Shown here: positions 45,746-55,908 of the stretch, piece after piece | How positions within the stretch are numbered: the stretch's first letter is position 1 | How the letters are laid out: each line of letters opens with the position of its first letter | From: Leptospira terpstrae serovar Hualin str. LT 11-33 = ATCC 700639 | GTDB taxonomy: Bacteria; Spirochaetota; Leptospiria; Leptospirales; Leptospiraceae | Assembly (NCBI RefSeq): GCF_000332495.1 | Contig: NZ_AOGW02000010.1 | Coordinates: 1-64,000, forward strand | Reading direction: 5' to 3' | Length of the DNA stretch: 64,000 bases | The notes under the pieces: model-generated | The model's database searches: none | Told to the model about the DNA's origin: nothing | Seen by the model: the letters and a program-made list of their open reading frames with translations, nothing else | Made by a program: the position numbers and the translations under genes

Positions 45746-46303
45746 GTGAATTTGTCCCGTATGCCCAAAATTTTGATTCTGCTTGTCCATCCCGCACTTG
45801 AGAAGTCGAAAGCCAATCAAATGCTTTTGGATTCCATCCCGAATTCGGAAAATATCACCTTACACGATTTATACGAAGAATACCCCAACTTTTCTATCAA
45901 TGTAAAGACAGAACAAAACCTAATTGCAGACCACCAAATCATTTTATTCCAACATCCTTTGTATTGGTACAGTTGCCCTCCACTCATGAAATTATGGATA
46001 GACTTGGTGTTGGAAGATGGTTGGGCTTATGGTCCAGGGGGAAACCAATTGAAAGGTAAAAAATGGATCCAAGTCATTACCACCGGTGGGTCAAAAGATG
46101 CTTATTCGAAAGATGGATTTCATGGATATGAGACTGAGGATTTTCTTCTTCCTTTTCGTAGAACAGCAGAACTCTGCGGTATGGATTTTCTAAAACCATT
46201 TTTGGTCCAAGGTACTTTTCAATTGAATGAACTGGACTTACAAAAAGAATCCAATCGTTATTCTAAATTTATCAATCAATTGTTAGGTGGTATTTATGAA
46301 TGA
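45746..46303 (+). CDS. NAD(P)H quinone oxidoreductase, KefF-like
   Basis: 185 residues from GTG at 45746 (TAAGG five bases upstream); ATG at 45761 is an alternative. KILILLVHPALEKSKAN opens a flavodoxin fold. FQHPLYWYSCPPLMKLWIDLVL and GGNQLKGKKWIQVITTGG are typical of KefF/MdaB/NQO-type enzymes. KefF is the cytoplasmic regulator of KefC, and the next gene is a KefB/C-type antiporter overlapping by 8 bp, so they form a pair. Confidence 0.85.
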   Translation: MNLSRMPKILILLVHPALEKSKANQMLLDSIPNSENITLHDLYEEYPNFSINVKTEQNLIADHQIILFQHPLYWYSCPPLMKLWIDLVLEDGWAYGPGGNQLKGKKWIQVITTGGSKDAYSKDGFHGYETEDFLLPFRRTAELCGMDFLKPFLVQGTFQLNELDLQKESNRYSKFINQLLGGIYE

Positions 46304-48149
46304 ACTTAGTTTTTTTATTCAAGCTCTGATTTATCTTTCAAGTGCCATCATAATTGTTCCCATAGCAAACCGTCTTGGTCTTGGATCGGTACTTGGATAT
46401 TTAATAGCAGGAATTGTCATCGGTCCTTTTGTTTTTGGGTTTGTGGGTACAGAAGGCAAAGATATGTTACACTTTGCCGAATTTGGTGTGGTGATGATGT
46501 TATTTGCCATAGGATTAGAGTTGGAGTTGGATCTTCTATGGCGGCTTAAATTTTGGTTACTTGGCCTTGGCGGATTACAAATCATTCTTACCACTGTGAT
46601 TACTGCAGCCTTTGCATTTGGTTTCGGTTTTTCATGGAAACCGGCTCTTGCACTTGGTCTTATCCTTTCCTTATCTTCCACAGCCATTGTTTTACAAACT
46701 TTGAAAGAAAAAGGCCTTATGAAATCAGTTTCCGGCCAAGCCTCTTTCTCTGTTCTTTTATTCCAAGATATGGCTGTGATTCCGATTCTAGCCATCTTTC
46801 CTATGTTAAGCGAAACAGATGTGACAACTTCCTCCCATGGACATTCTCTCATAGAACATTTGCCTGGTTATGCAAAAACTTTGGTGGTACTTTCCGTTGT
46901 CGTGGGAATCATTCTTGTCGGTAAGTATTTACTCAGTCCTTTCTTTCGGTTGCTTGCAAAATCGGGGAATCGGGAAATTTTTACTGGTGCCAGTTTGTTA
47001 CTGGTGATTGCCATCTCCGTACTTATGGGTGCTGTAGGAGTGTCTGCAGCCCTTGGTACTTTTCTTGGAGGAGTGGTACTTGCAAGTAGTGAGTTTCGTC
47101 ATGAGTTAGAAAGTAATATAGAACCTTTTAAAGGTTTATTGTTAGGATTGTTTTTTTTAAGTGTGGGTGCCTCGATGGATCTTCCTGTCGTGATGCAAAG
47201 TCCTTCTAAAATTTTAGGAATTGTATTTGGAATTATTTTTATCAAAGCCCTGGTTCTTTTTTTACTTGGGCTTGTATTTCGACTTCCTCTAGACCAAAAT
47301 CTTTATTTTTCCTTAGCACTTTCTCAAGTGGGAGAGTTTTCTTTTGTGTTGTTCGGATATTCGGAAGGTCTGGGGTTATTCCAAGAAGAGACCATTATCA
47401 TTTTGGTGGCCTGTGTTGCCGTCAGTATGGCTCTCACTCCTGTATTACTTCTGTTATATGAAAAAACGATATTTGGATTTTTGGAATCCAAGATTCCTAA
47501 AAAACAAACGGAACAAAACATCCATAAACAAGAAAACCCTGTCATCATTTGTGGGTTTGGTCGTTTTGGAAACATGCTCGGTCGATTCCTTCGTTCCAAT
47601 GCCATTGGAATTACCATTTTAGATTTTGATGCGGACCGGGTAGAGATGCTTGGTCGGTTTGGGTTTAAGGTATATTTTGGAGACGCAACAAGACTCGAAT
47701 TATTGGAAGCTGCGGGCCTTGAACATGCAAAAGTCCTTGTCGCAGCTTTGGACAATCCTGAGAAACAAGCGGAACTCATCAGAAACGTAAGCCAACACTA
47801 TCCCAATATCAAAATTGTGGCAAGAGCAGGGGATAGAGAAGGGGCCTATGACTTAAAGGAAATGGGAGTTCAGTACATCTATCGAGAAACGAGAGAAACC
47901 GCTGTCCTTATGGGAAAAGATGTATTGAGACTTTTAGGATCCAGAGCTCATACGGCAGAAAAGGCAAAGAACTTATTTCTAAAACACGATGATGATACCT
48001 TTCATGAACTTTTTGATTTAAGAAGGGACCGAGTTCAGTACATGAGTCTTGCCAAACAGAGAAATGCGGAACTCGAAAGATTGATGTTAGTTGATTTAGG
48101 AAAGGAAGAGGAATTGGAAAGAGATCCCTGGAGTGAGATGGAAAGATGA
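46296..48149 (+). CDS. KefB/KefC-like potassium:proton antiporter with RCK domain
   Basis: 617 residues from the ATG at 46296, which overlaps the KefF-like gene. About 12 TM helices (NRLGLGSVLGYLIAGIVIGP; SLSSTAIVLQTLKEKG) form the CPA2 exchanger. The RCK/TrkA_N domain starts near 410 with VIICGFGRFGNMLGRFL (NAD/GSH-type nucleotide site), followed by GDATRLELLEAAGL. The pair probably handles electrophile or glutathione-gated K+ efflux. Confidence 0.9.
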   Translation: MNELSFFIQALIYLSSAIIIVPIANRLGLGSVLGYLIAGIVIGPFVFGFVGTEGKDMLHFAEFGVVMMLFAIGLELELDLLWRLKFWLLGLGGLQIILTTVITAAFAFGFGFSWKPALALGLILSLSSTAIVLQTLKEKGLMKSVSGQASFSVLLFQDMAVIPILAIFPMLSETDVTTSSHGHSLIEHLPGYAKTLVVLSVVVGIILVGKYLLSPFFRLLAKSGNREIFTGASLLLVIAISVLMGAVGVSAALGTFLGGVVLASSEFRHELESNIEPFKGLLLGLFFLSVGASMDLPVVMQSPSKILGIVFGIIFIKALVLFLLGLVFRLPLDQNLYFSLALSQVGEFSFVLFGYSEGLGLFQEETIIILVACVAVSMALTPVLLLLYEKTIFGFLESKIPKKQTEQNIHKQENPVIICGFGRFGNMLGRFLRSNAIGITILDFDADRVEMLGRFGFKVYFGDATRLELLEAAGLEHAKVLVAALDNPEKQAELIRNVSQHYPNIKIVARAGDREGAYDLKEMGVQYIYRETRETAVLMGKDVLRLLGSRAHTAEKAKNLFLKHDDDTFHELFDLRRDRVQYMSLAKQRNAELERLMLVDLGKEEELERDPWSEMER

Positions 48150-48180
48150 AATTTTGGAATTAAGCGAGTAGTGAAAGTAG

Positions 48181-48231
48181 AAACTCTATTCCCGAATGGT
48201 CTTCTTTTTTCTTTCGAGAATAGAGTTTTTT
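48181..48231 (+). terminator. Rho-independent terminator after the antiporter gene
   Basis: AAACTCTATTCCCGAA facing TTCGAGAATAGAGTTT with a 16-base loop and a short T run. Only one C-A position is unpaired. The rest of 48150-48364 holds nothing else. Confidence 0.75.
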
Positions 48232-48364
48232 AGAGGGTTTAACTTTGGTTGGTTTCATAGAAAAAATCATTCTAGAAGCCAGTTTGATTTGGGAGACTTG
48301 TTTTTCTTTTCCTTTTGTCTTCATAGTTTTTAGACTAACAAAAACAAAAGGACAGAATCAATCT

Positions 48365-48877
48365 TTATTTTTTAGAATCGAGGATTTGGTTCCACTCATC
48401 CAAAAATGGTTTTGCCACTGCGAAAACCGAGGTTGTATCCCCTTCGATCACGATCGATTCCAAGACGTCCCCTTGGCGGATGGCATTTACCACTTCTTGG
48501 TCTGAATCGTCGACCACAGCACCAAAAACAGCATGTTTTCCATCGAGCCATGGAGTCGGAACATGGGTGATAAAAAATTGACTTCCATTGGTTCCAGGTC
48601 CTGCATTTGCCATAGAAAGAATCCCTGGTTTGTTGTGTTTTAAACTAGAATCAAACTCATCTCGGAATTTATAACCGGGTCCACCAGTTCCTGTTCCTAG
48701 GGGACAACCACCTTGTACCATAAAGTCAGCAATGACTCGGTGGAATTTAAGTCCGTTGTAAAAATTCCTTTGTGCTAGGTTTACAAAATTGGCTACAGTG
48801 TTTGGTGTTTTGTCCGGAAACAAATCGATGCGAATTTCGCCTTTGTTTGTTTTAATAATTGCTCTAAGTGCGCTCAT
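48365..48877 (-). CDS. Cyclophilin-type peptidyl-prolyl isomerase
   Basis: 170 residues, no signal peptide. [31 protein letters not shown] (with the active-site Arg of FHRV), [13 protein letters not shown] and [10 protein letters not shown] are cyclophilin signatures. Short bacterial form. It is divergent from the rhodanese gene, with about 100 bp between starts. Confidence 0.93.
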   Translation of the reverse strand: MSALRAIIKTNKGEIRIDLFPDKTPNTVANFVNLAQRNFYNGLKFHRVIADFMVQGGCPLGTGTGGPGYKFRDEFDSSLKHNKPGILSMANAGPGTNGSQFFITHVPTPWLDGKHAVFGAVVDDSDQEVVNAIRQGDVLESIVIEGDTTSVFAVAKPFLDEWNQILDSKK

Positions 48878-48981
48878 TCCAGTATCACAATTCTCCCAAT
48901 TCCCCTGGCAAGTCGAAAAAAGGTTTGAGTTCCCAATCCATACCGATACACTCTAAGTCTGTTTTGGAAGGAGATTCTGTC

Positions 48982-49521
48982 ATGAAACAGTTCGTATTCG
49001 TTTTACTTGTACTGGTAACTATCCCCCTGGTTTCGGAATCTTCCAAAAAGAAAAAAGTTCAATCGAAACCTGTTCCGATTGAAAACAAACTCATTGACTA
49101 CGGAGAGTTTAAACGAATTGTGAATCGTTCCGAAGGGGAAAGGGAAACCCACCGGCTAACAGAGGATCAGTTTTTGAAGTTGATGAACGAAGATGGTGTT
49201 GTTTTACTCGATGCAAGAAGTGAAAACAGATTCCATCTTTTGCATATTCAGGGAGCAAAGAACCTTCCGTTTACAGAATTTACGAAAGAATCTTTGGCAG
49301 AGATCATTCCTGAAAAAAAATCCAAAATTCTAATTTACTGTAATAATAACTTTGAAGGAAACCAGGAAGCCTTTGCTGCAAAAAGTCCCGCAGCTTCTCT
49401 CAATCTCTCTACCTACAATTCTTTAAAAGCCTATGGGTATGAATCCATCTACGAACTGGGGCCACTTTTGGATGTCAAAAAAACCGTTTTACCATTGGTG
49501 ACGGATTCAAAGGCACCATGA
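48982..49521 (+). CDS. Secreted rhodanese-like protein
   Basis: 179 residues from the ATG at 48982 (GGAAGGAGATT upstream). Signal peptide ending near LVSES, then a rhodanese domain with VVLLDARSENRFHLLHIQGAKNLPF and the active-site loop YCNNNFEGNQ with its Cys. Probable periplasmic sulfurtransferase or a binding variant; the loop is one of the longer, CDC25-like types. Confidence 0.8.
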   Translation: MKQFVFVLLVLVTIPLVSESSKKKKVQSKPVPIENKLIDYGEFKRIVNRSEGERETHRLTEDQFLKLMNEDGVVLLDARSENRFHLLHIQGAKNLPFTEFTKESLAEIIPEKKSKILIYCNNNFEGNQEAFAAKSPAASLNLSTYNSLKAYGYESIYELGPLLDVKKTVLPLVTDSKAP

Positions 49522-49566
49522 TTTGGATTGACCTGAGATAGGAACCAATTCTTCTAGAAATAAATT

Positions 49567-50835
49567 ATGATCCAGGGTGAGGTTCTATCTGATATCATCG
49601 AAGCGGTTTCCAATACTTTTGGAACCGAATTTTTGGATAGGCTCACACTAAAATTAGCATCTACCATCCAAGCGGATTATACCTTCATTGCCATCTTTGA
49701 TAAGGAAAAATTTGAATCAAAGACTATCTCTCTTGTGGCTAATGGTGTGATAGCAGAGAACATGGCTTATTCCTTAAAAGATACACCATGTGCAGAGGTG
49801 TTTGATAATTCCGTTTGTTATTATCCTGCGGAAGTACAAAAATTCTTTCCCTACGACCAACTTCTCATTGAGATGAAGATCGAAGGTTATATTGGTTCTC
49901 CCTTACTCAATTCTAAAAAAGAAGTAATTGGTTTGATTGTGGGTCTTTTTGAATCAGAAATTCGTAACAGAGACCAAATCCTCACCTTATTCCAAATTTT
50001 TTCAGGTAGGATTGCAGCGGAATTGGAAAGGTCTGAATATGAAACACGTTTGGAACAAAACAATCATGCGCTGGAATCGCTTGTAGAAGAGAGAACTAGT
50101 GAACTGAAACAAACGTTAGATGAGCTAAAGGAAAGGCAAAACCAACTCATCGAATCAGAAAAAATGGCAAGCCTTGGTTTACTATCCGCAGGTATTGCGC
50201 ACGAAATCAACAATCCTTTGAATTTTATATTAGGTGGTTACTTTGGTGTCCGTGGAATTTTGGAAGGTTCTTCGCTTGAATCGGAAAAAACCAAAATGTA
50301 TTTAGAAGCTATCAAAGAAGGGGTAGAACGGACTTCGAAAATTGTAAAAGGACTCAATCAGTTCACTCGCAGCGGGGATTCTGTTGAGGAACGTTTTGAC
50401 TTACATGATATTTTAGAAAACTGTCTTGTGATGCTTACTCATTCCCTTAGGGATCGAATTTCGGTAGAATCCAACCTTCATTCACATCCTTTGGTGGTAA
50501 AAGGAAATTCCGGAAAAATCCACCAAGTATTTTTAAATATACTCACGAATGCCATCCAAGCGATGGAAGGAAGGTCCGGCACCTTGGGAGTCAAGTCTTA
50601 CCGAGATTCCGAGTATTCCATCATACAGATCTCGGATACAGGAGTGGGAATCAAGGAAGAAGACCAAAACAAAATTCGAAATCCCTTTTTTACAACCAAA
50701 GATCCAGGGAAAGGGGTTGGCCTTGGTTTGCCTATTGCTTATAAGATCATTCAAGATCATAAAGGTTCCATTGAAATGGAATCAGAGTGGGGTAAGGGTA
50801 CTGTCGTTCGTATCAAACTTCCGTTACAAGTATGA
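49567..50835 (+). CDS. Sensor histidine kinase with GAF domain
   Basis: 422 residues, no TM. GAF-like domain at about 10-160, coiled coil at 165-195 (LEQNNHALESLVEERTSELKQTLDELKERQNQL), then HisKA with SAGIAHEINNPLNF (phospho-His) and HATPase with NILTNAIQAMEG (N box), DTGVGI (G1) and GKGVGLGLPI (G2). A cytoplasmic sensor. It overlaps its partner response regulator by 4 bp. Confidence 0.93.
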   Translation: MIQGEVLSDIIEAVSNTFGTEFLDRLTLKLASTIQADYTFIAIFDKEKFESKTISLVANGVIAENMAYSLKDTPCAEVFDNSVCYYPAEVQKFFPYDQLLIEMKIEGYIGSPLLNSKKEVIGLIVGLFESEIRNRDQILTLFQIFSGRIAAELERSEYETRLEQNNHALESLVEERTSELKQTLDELKERQNQLIESEKMASLGLLSAGIAHEINNPLNFILGGYFGVRGILEGSSLESEKTKMYLEAIKEGVERTSKIVKGLNQFTRSGDSVEERFDLHDILENCLVMLTHSLRDRISVESNLHSHPLVVKGNSGKIHQVFLNILTNAIQAMEGRSGTLGVKSYRDSEYSIIQISDTGVGIKEEDQNKIRNPFFTTKDPGKGVGLGLPIAYKIIQDHKGSIEMESEWGKGTVVRIKLPLQV

Positions 50836-51212
50836 ATCAATCAGACCACAAACAAAAGTTACTTTATGTGGATGACGAAATTCTAAATTTATATTTGTTT
50901 CGTGAATACTTTCAAAATGAATACAAAGTAATCGTTGCTCAATCAGGACAAGAAGCCATTGAAGAATTAGAAGAGAATGAGGACATACAATTTGTTATTA
51001 GTGATATGCGGATGCCAAAGATGAATGGATTGGAATTTATCACAAAAGCCCAGGAAATTCGCCCCAATATTACTTATTGTATCCTAACTGGTTATGACAT
51101 AACACCTGACATAGAAAAGGCGATTGGAGAAAAGAAGGTAGCTCGTTATTTTTCTAAACCATTTGATCCTACAGAGATACTTTTGTTTCTCTCTGCAGGA
51201 AATGGAGAATGA
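50832..51212 (+). CDS. Single-domain response regulator
   Basis: 126 residues made of one receiver domain: LLYVDDE (acidic pocket), VISDMRMPKMNG (phospho-Asp about residue 56), ILTGYD (Thr) and FSKPFDP (Lys). No output domain, so it would signal by protein contact, as CheY-like proteins do. Coupled to the histidine kinase gene. Confidence 0.93.
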   Translation: MNQSDHKQKLLYVDDEILNLYLFREYFQNEYKVIVAQSGQEAIEELEENEDIQFVISDMRMPKMNGLEFITKAQEIRPNITYCILTGYDITPDIEKAIGEKKVARYFSKPFDPTEILLFLSAGNGE

Positions 51213-51220
51213 TCCTTTGT

Positions 51221-52456
51221 TTATTTGTTTTTAAATTCTGCTTCCACAACTCCCCGTTTAGAGCTATTGATGCTAAGGGTTTTGCTACTTAAAAAACGAA
51301 AACTTGAATCTTTTTTATACATCAATTCTTCAGCAAACATAGATTCTTTTCCTGGATAGGTAAGTTCCCATTCCGATCCATTCATTTCTGTTTTACGATC
51401 ATTGATTTGTTTTACAGAAGTATATTCCATCAAATCATTTTTGAAGTTAATAGCATCCTCAAGGCCTAGTCCTTTGAATTTTAAGATGACTGTATTTTGT
51501 TCTGTGAGTTTGAACCATTCGTCTTTGATTTGTTTTCCCACTTTGTTTGATACAAGGTTTGACCAATCTTTAACTGCTTGTTCTCTTGAAACTTCTTGAG
51601 TGATGTCAGCCCCTCGTCCTTCCAAACTTCCTGATCCAAAAATTTTGCCATCTCCCCAAAGTTGGATGATGCGGTAAGGCCCAGTGGCTGCGGAACTTAA
51701 GAAATCAGTTTTTTTCCCACCAGGTAAAACCACCGGTTTTTGGTCTGTAGTGGTTACTTTTGCAACAATCAAAACTTCAGCCCCAGAATCTTGTGCAAGT
51801 GTAAGAAGGGGACTTCCTTCTTCTACGGAAGTTAGGTCAAGTTTCGCAAGGCTAGGATTTTTTTTGAGTAAGGCAGTGAGTTGGGAACTATCCACAACCT
51901 TGTTTCCTTTGGTCCTAAGTTTTTCGATAAGTTCTGCTTCTGCGATGTTGGTTGCCGAACCAATGGGAAAGGACTTTCCATTCACTACAGTTTGAACAAG
52001 GACGGCAATCCGAGGGTTTCCTACATCATCGAGAAGGGCATCTACTGCCGTGGAGAGTTTAGTTGCTTCCACTTCGCAGCGCACATTCAAACGGATCATG
52101 TCTTGGGTGTCCAATTTCCATTGTTCTTCGCTGATGATATCGTATTTTTTTACAAAACTATCTGTTTTGCCGTAGAGTTTGGAGCCGAGCGATTGGCCGT
52201 CTGAAACTCCTGATTTTTCAGTAATCTGTTCTCCTACGAGTTTGCGGATGGCGTTGAGTTTTGCGTCCTTCAAAGCCTTATTCCTTGCAAGTGCCAAGTC
52301 TCCTTGGTAGATAGGTGCCTCTCCCATAGCTGTCACCACATTGTCTGGCAGCGTAGGTTGTTTCTGGGCTGAATTGGATCCGGCACATGCCAAAATGGTA
52401 AGGATGAGAACTCCGGTTAAGGGAGCCAAACGAAGTCGGTTGAACATGAAGGACAT
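51221..52456 (-). CDS. Lipoprotein with LPP20/FlgT-like domain
   Basis: 411 residues. Signal with lipobox LACAG. The segment ALARNKALKDAKLNAIRKLVGEQI is typical of LPP20/FlgT-N-like domains (a helix rich in Ala/Lys with the AR..AL.DA pattern). Two further beta-rich regions follow, including LVQTVVNGKSFPIGSATNIAEAELIEKL. Outer-membrane location is likely; the function is not known. Ribosome binding site placement leaves the choice between the ATG at 52456 and the one at 52447 open. Confidence 0.65.
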   Translation of the reverse strand: MSFMFNRLRLAPLTGVLILTILACAGSNSAQKQPTLPDNVVTAMGEAPIYQGDLALARNKALKDAKLNAIRKLVGEQITEKSGVSDGQSLGSKLYGKTDSFVKKYDIISEEQWKLDTQDMIRLNVRCEVEATKLSTAVDALLDDVGNPRIAVLVQTVVNGKSFPIGSATNIAEAELIEKLRTKGNKVVDSSQLTALLKKNPSLAKLDLTSVEEGSPLLTLAQDSGAEVLIVAKVTTTDQKPVVLPGGKKTDFLSSAATGPYRIIQLWGDGKIFGSGSLEGRGADITQEVSREQAVKDWSNLVSNKVGKQIKDEWFKLTEQNTVILKFKGLGLEDAINFKNDLMEYTSVKQINDRKTEMNGSEWELTYPGKESMFAEELMYKKDSSFRFLSSKTLSINSSKRGVVEAEFKNK

Positions 52457-52498
52457 TTCTCCTTGAAGATTTGCTATATTATAGAAACATATACTTAC

Positions 52499-53743
52499 AT
52501 GACCAATTACTTTTTTAGGTTTTCTCTCTGCTTTCTAGTCCTTGCTTGCCATGGGAACACAGTTCCGCAATTTCGTGTCCACCCACTTGATTCTAAGATG
52601 CGGGTTTCTTCGGACATTTTTTATGAAAAAGTCCTACCCACCATGGCGGGAAAAAAATTGATGCTTGCGACCAATCCTTCCGGAATTGGAACCAATCCAA
52701 AAAAAATCATCATTTCCTTAGAAAAACATAAAATCACATTAGAACATTTAATTGGACTCGAACATGGATTTCTTGGTTTGGAAGAAGAGTTTAGCCAAAC
52801 TCCTGTTACTATGGACTCTACTTTCCATAGGCCATTGTATCATATCTACCGAATCAAAGATTCTGAATTAAGGGACCTCATCCAAGAAGTGGATTATGTG
52901 GTTTTTGATGTGCAAGATGTGGGGATGCGTTGTTATACATATTTAAGTGTACTGAAACGCCTTATGGATGCGATGAAAAATACAAAAACCAAACTCATTG
53001 TATTAGATCATATCCATGTAGCGATGCATTTGCCACCTATGGGTGAAAAAATGAATCCTCGTAATTTGAATTTTGCAGGAGAATTTCCATCGTTACTCAT
53101 CACTGGGATGACAATAGGGGAAGCTACTCGGTTTTATAATAAAGAATTTTTAAAAGACAGTGTGGATGTCCTCATCGTTCCTGTGGAAGGTTACAAACGA
53201 GGAATGTATTTTGAAGATACAGGGATTCCTTGGACTACACCTTCACCAAACTTACCTATGGTGGACTCTGCCAGAAACTACCTCTCCCTTGTATTATTAG
53301 AAGGAGTGAATGTGTCGGTGGGGCGAGGCACCCAAGCTCCTTTCGTTTATTTTGGAGCGCCATGGATGACAAACCCGGAGGACCTTGCAAATAAACTGGC
53401 GAGTCTCGGAAACAAATCCTATTATTTTTCTCCCGTGTATTTCAAACCGACCTTTGGTCCTCATAAAGGAAAAATTTGTTCAGGCCTAAGGATGAATTTG
53501 GTACGCCCTGATTATGATCCTATCCAACTGGCTTATGATCTCATCAGACTGATGAAAGAAACTTATCCTAATGATTTCAAATGGAGTAAAGGTGCCACAA
53601 ACCACTGGGTAGACCAACTTTGGGGGAACGACCATTTCCGAACTTCCATCAATGAAGGAAAAAGTTTTTCCGAATTCCATAATACTTATTTATCGGAAGA
53701 AGAAAACGAAGAGAAAAAAATCGCTCCTTATCTGTTGTATTGA
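52499..53743 (+). CDS. DUF1343 protein, NamZ-type exo-N-acetylmuramidase family lipoprotein
   Basis: 414 residues from the ATG at 52499. Lipobox LVLACHG. GKKLMLATNPSGIGTN, LIGLEHGF, VVFDVQDVGMRCYTYLSVL and VSVGRGTQAPFVYFGAPW are DUF1343 signatures. One member of this family, NamZ, removes terminal MurNAc from peptidoglycan fragments. A role in cell-wall recycling is the likely inference. Divergent from the LPP20-like lipoprotein gene. Confidence 0.85.
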   Translation: MTNYFFRFSLCFLVLACHGNTVPQFRVHPLDSKMRVSSDIFYEKVLPTMAGKKLMLATNPSGIGTNPKKIIISLEKHKITLEHLIGLEHGFLGLEEEFSQTPVTMDSTFHRPLYHIYRIKDSELRDLIQEVDYVVFDVQDVGMRCYTYLSVLKRLMDAMKNTKTKLIVLDHIHVAMHLPPMGEKMNPRNLNFAGEFPSLLITGMTIGEATRFYNKEFLKDSVDVLIVPVEGYKRGMYFEDTGIPWTTPSPNLPMVDSARNYLSLVLLEGVNVSVGRGTQAPFVYFGAPWMTNPEDLANKLASLGNKSYYFSPVYFKPTFGPHKGKICSGLRMNLVRPDYDPIQLAYDLIRLMKETYPNDFKWSKGATNHWVDQLWGNDHFRTSINEGKSFSEFHNTYLSEEENEEKKIAPYLLY

Positions 53744-53750
53744 GGGTATG

Positions 53751-54344
53751 ATGAAACGGATTCTATTTACTTTTTTAATATTTATTTTTACTATTACTGT
53801 GTTAGCTTCGGAAAAGGAATTTAAAACCATACCGAAAAATAAAACGGCAAAAGTTTTGAAATCAGTTGCCTTTGCTACCATTCGTTCAACACTTCTCGTT
53901 TCTTATGGAGAGGGAGAAGAAAAGGAATCAGTATACACTCCATGTTCTGAAAATTTTCCAAGTATGCCGGGAGACTTTCCTTGCAACTATTTGGATTATG
54001 AAGGTACAACAATGGAAGTCGCTCCTAGTTCTGGTGTCAACGACGGAGAAGCTACCGAAGGTTCTGATCCAGAAGATGTGAATCCCGGTGGCAAAGTGGT
54101 GATCAAGCTGATCAAACAAAAGTCTCCCAACTTAAATGGAAAGGTGGTTTTTCTTGGAGAAGGGGAAGATCAATTAAAACTTTTTTATGGACCCAAAGGT
54201 CAAATTTCCCATTATTTATATCGTCAAACTCTCGTTATATTCAGATGGGATATGTCAACGGAAATCCCAAGTCTCATTAGTTTGGTGTTTGTAAACACTA
54301 ACAAAGAATATTTTCCTGAAGAAGTAAAAGAGTATTCCTTTTAA
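53751..54344 (+). CDS. Secreted hypothetical protein
   Basis: 198 residues from the second ATG at 53751 (GAGGG upstream; ATG at 53748 also possible). Signal peptide ending near VLAS. A central acidic stretch with CSENFPSMPGDFPCN has two Cys likely to form a disulphide. Not recognised. Follows the DUF1343 gene after 7 bp, so probably in the same transcript. Confidence 0.6.
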   Translation: MKRILFTFLIFIFTITVLASEKEFKTIPKNKTAKVLKSVAFATIRSTLLVSYGEGEEKESVYTPCSENFPSMPGDFPCNYLDYEGTTMEVAPSSGVNDGEATEGSDPEDVNPGGKVVIKLIKQKSPNLNGKVVFLGEGEDQLKLFYGPKGQISHYLYRQTLVIFRWDMSTEIPSLISLVFVNTNKEYFPEEVKEYSF

Positions 54345-54347
54345 ATT

Positions 54348-55220
54348 ATGCCTACCATCAAAGGATTTGTCAGAAAAATGTCGCATAAAGGTTTAAAACC
54401 TGTGTCCTATTTTTGGGAAACAGCGACCTATAGTGAGACAGATAAAAAAGATCTGACAGCAATAGAATCCACATCGGAAAGTCCCGTGGAATCTTGGATT
54501 GGAAAAAAAATAACTCTTAGCACCAATGAAGAAATTCGTTGTTTGCACTGCGGGAAAAAAACTAAGAAGTCATTTAACCAAGGACATTGTTTTACCTGTT
54601 TTACCAAACTCGCAGAAAACGATCTTTGTATCCTCCGTCCTGAAACTTGCCATCACCACAAAGGAACGTGCCGGGAACCAGGCTGGGGACAACTAAATTG
54701 TTTTAAAAAACACACAGTTTATTTTGCAAATTCCAGTGGATTAAAAGTCGGCATTACCAAAGAAAATCCAGTTTCGAATCGTTGGGTTGACCAAGGGGCT
54801 AAGTTCGGTATTCCTATTTTGGAAGTGGAGTCGAGAAGAGATGCAGGAATTATCGAACATTATTTGAGTCAGTTTTTACCTGACAAAACTTCTTGGCAAA
54901 AAATGGTGGCGGGAGATCCACCTGACATGGATTTGGTGCGAGAAGCGGGTAAGTTCTTAAATCATTTGGATAAAAATGATTTTTTTTCCCCACCTGATAG
55001 TAAATCTAAACTTACTTGGAAACGATTGGATCTAAATGAAGTCACAGAAATTCAATATCCCATCGATTCTTATCCTGGAAAAATCAAATCACTCAAACTG
55101 ACAAAAGAGACTCCTATTATTGATACCCTTGTGGGAATCAAAGGGCAGTATCTTTTGTTTCTTTCGGGGGTGATCAATATTCGTAGTCTCAGTGGTCTTT
55201 GGATTGAAGTCACCACGTAG
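54348..55220 (+). CDS. DUF2797 zinc-ribbon protein
   Basis: 290 residues. Cys clusters at CLHCGKKTKK, GHCFTCF and ETCHHHKGTC form zinc-binding modules. VYFANSSGLKVGITKE followed by NRWVDQGA is the DUF2797 signature, similar in style to GIY-YIG folds. Function unknown. It starts 3 bp after the previous stop and overlaps the RluA-family gene by 29 bp. Confidence 0.8.
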   Translation: MPTIKGFVRKMSHKGLKPVSYFWETATYSETDKKDLTAIESTSESPVESWIGKKITLSTNEEIRCLHCGKKTKKSFNQGHCFTCFTKLAENDLCILRPETCHHHKGTCREPGWGQLNCFKKHTVYFANSSGLKVGITKENPVSNRWVDQGAKFGIPILEVESRRDAGIIEHYLSQFLPDKTSWQKMVAGDPPDMDLVREAGKFLNHLDKNDFFSPPDSKSKLTWKRLDLNEVTEIQYPIDSYPGKIKSLKLTKETPIIDTLVGIKGQYLLFLSGVINIRSLSGLWIEVTT

Positions 55221-55908
55221 AGAGATCCGTCTCAAAGGTGGTTTTACCACAAGAATTCTTTATGAATGTGAAGAGTTTTTACTAGCCGAAAAACCAGAAG
55301 GACTTCCTGTCCATGAAACGAAAGACCCCAACCGAAAAGACTTTACTCGACTTCTAGCAAGTTATTTAAATTTTCCTGATTTGCGAACAGCCAATCGATT
55401 GGATTTGGGAACCAGTGGCATTGTGTTACTGGGAAAAACTTCAGATAAAAATTCAGAAATCGATACCCTACTTAAGGATGCAGATAAAGAATATATTTTT
55501 TTATGCACAGGCATTCCCGATTGGAAAGAAAAACGATTTGAATGTTTTATTCGGGATGGAAACAAAGAAGTACAAATTGTGCGTAGTGGGGGGAAAAAAG
55601 CCATTACAGAGTTTACAATTGTTTCCCACCATCCAAAAGAAAATTGTTCTTTCGGAATGGCAAAAATTCTAACGGGAAGAAGACACCAAATTCGTGTTAT
55701 GCTTCGTGAACTAGGGCATCCAGTTCTTGGAGATTCAGTTTATTCATCTTCCCAACTTGAGACCAAAGAAACACGAATGTATTTACATTCTTTTCGATTA
55801 TGCTTTACCGACTTCCAGGGGAAAAAACAGTGGGTGGAGACGGAAATCCCTTTGGAATTTTCTAACCGAGTAGGGAAAACACTTACCGTCGAAAACAAAC
55901 CAGAATGA
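55192..55908 (+). CDS. RluA-family pseudouridine synthase
   Basis: 238 residues from GTG at 55192, inside the end of the DUF2797 gene. LLAEKPEGLPVHE, ANRLDLGTSGIVLLGKT (catalytic Asp of RLD), GRRHQIRVMLRELGHPVLGD and LHSFRL are RluA-family motifs. It modifies uridine in rRNA or tRNA; the target cannot be told. No S4 domain. Confidence 0.9.
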   Translation: MVFGLKSPRREIRLKGGFTTRILYECEEFLLAEKPEGLPVHETKDPNRKDFTRLLASYLNFPDLRTANRLDLGTSGIVLLGKTSDKNSEIDTLLKDADKEYIFLCTGIPDWKEKRFECFIRDGNKEVQIVRSGGKKAITEFTIVSHHPKENCSFGMAKILTGRRHQIRVMLRELGHPVLGDSVYSSSQLETKETRMYLHSFRLCFTDFQGKKQWVETEIPLEFSNRVGKTLTVENKPE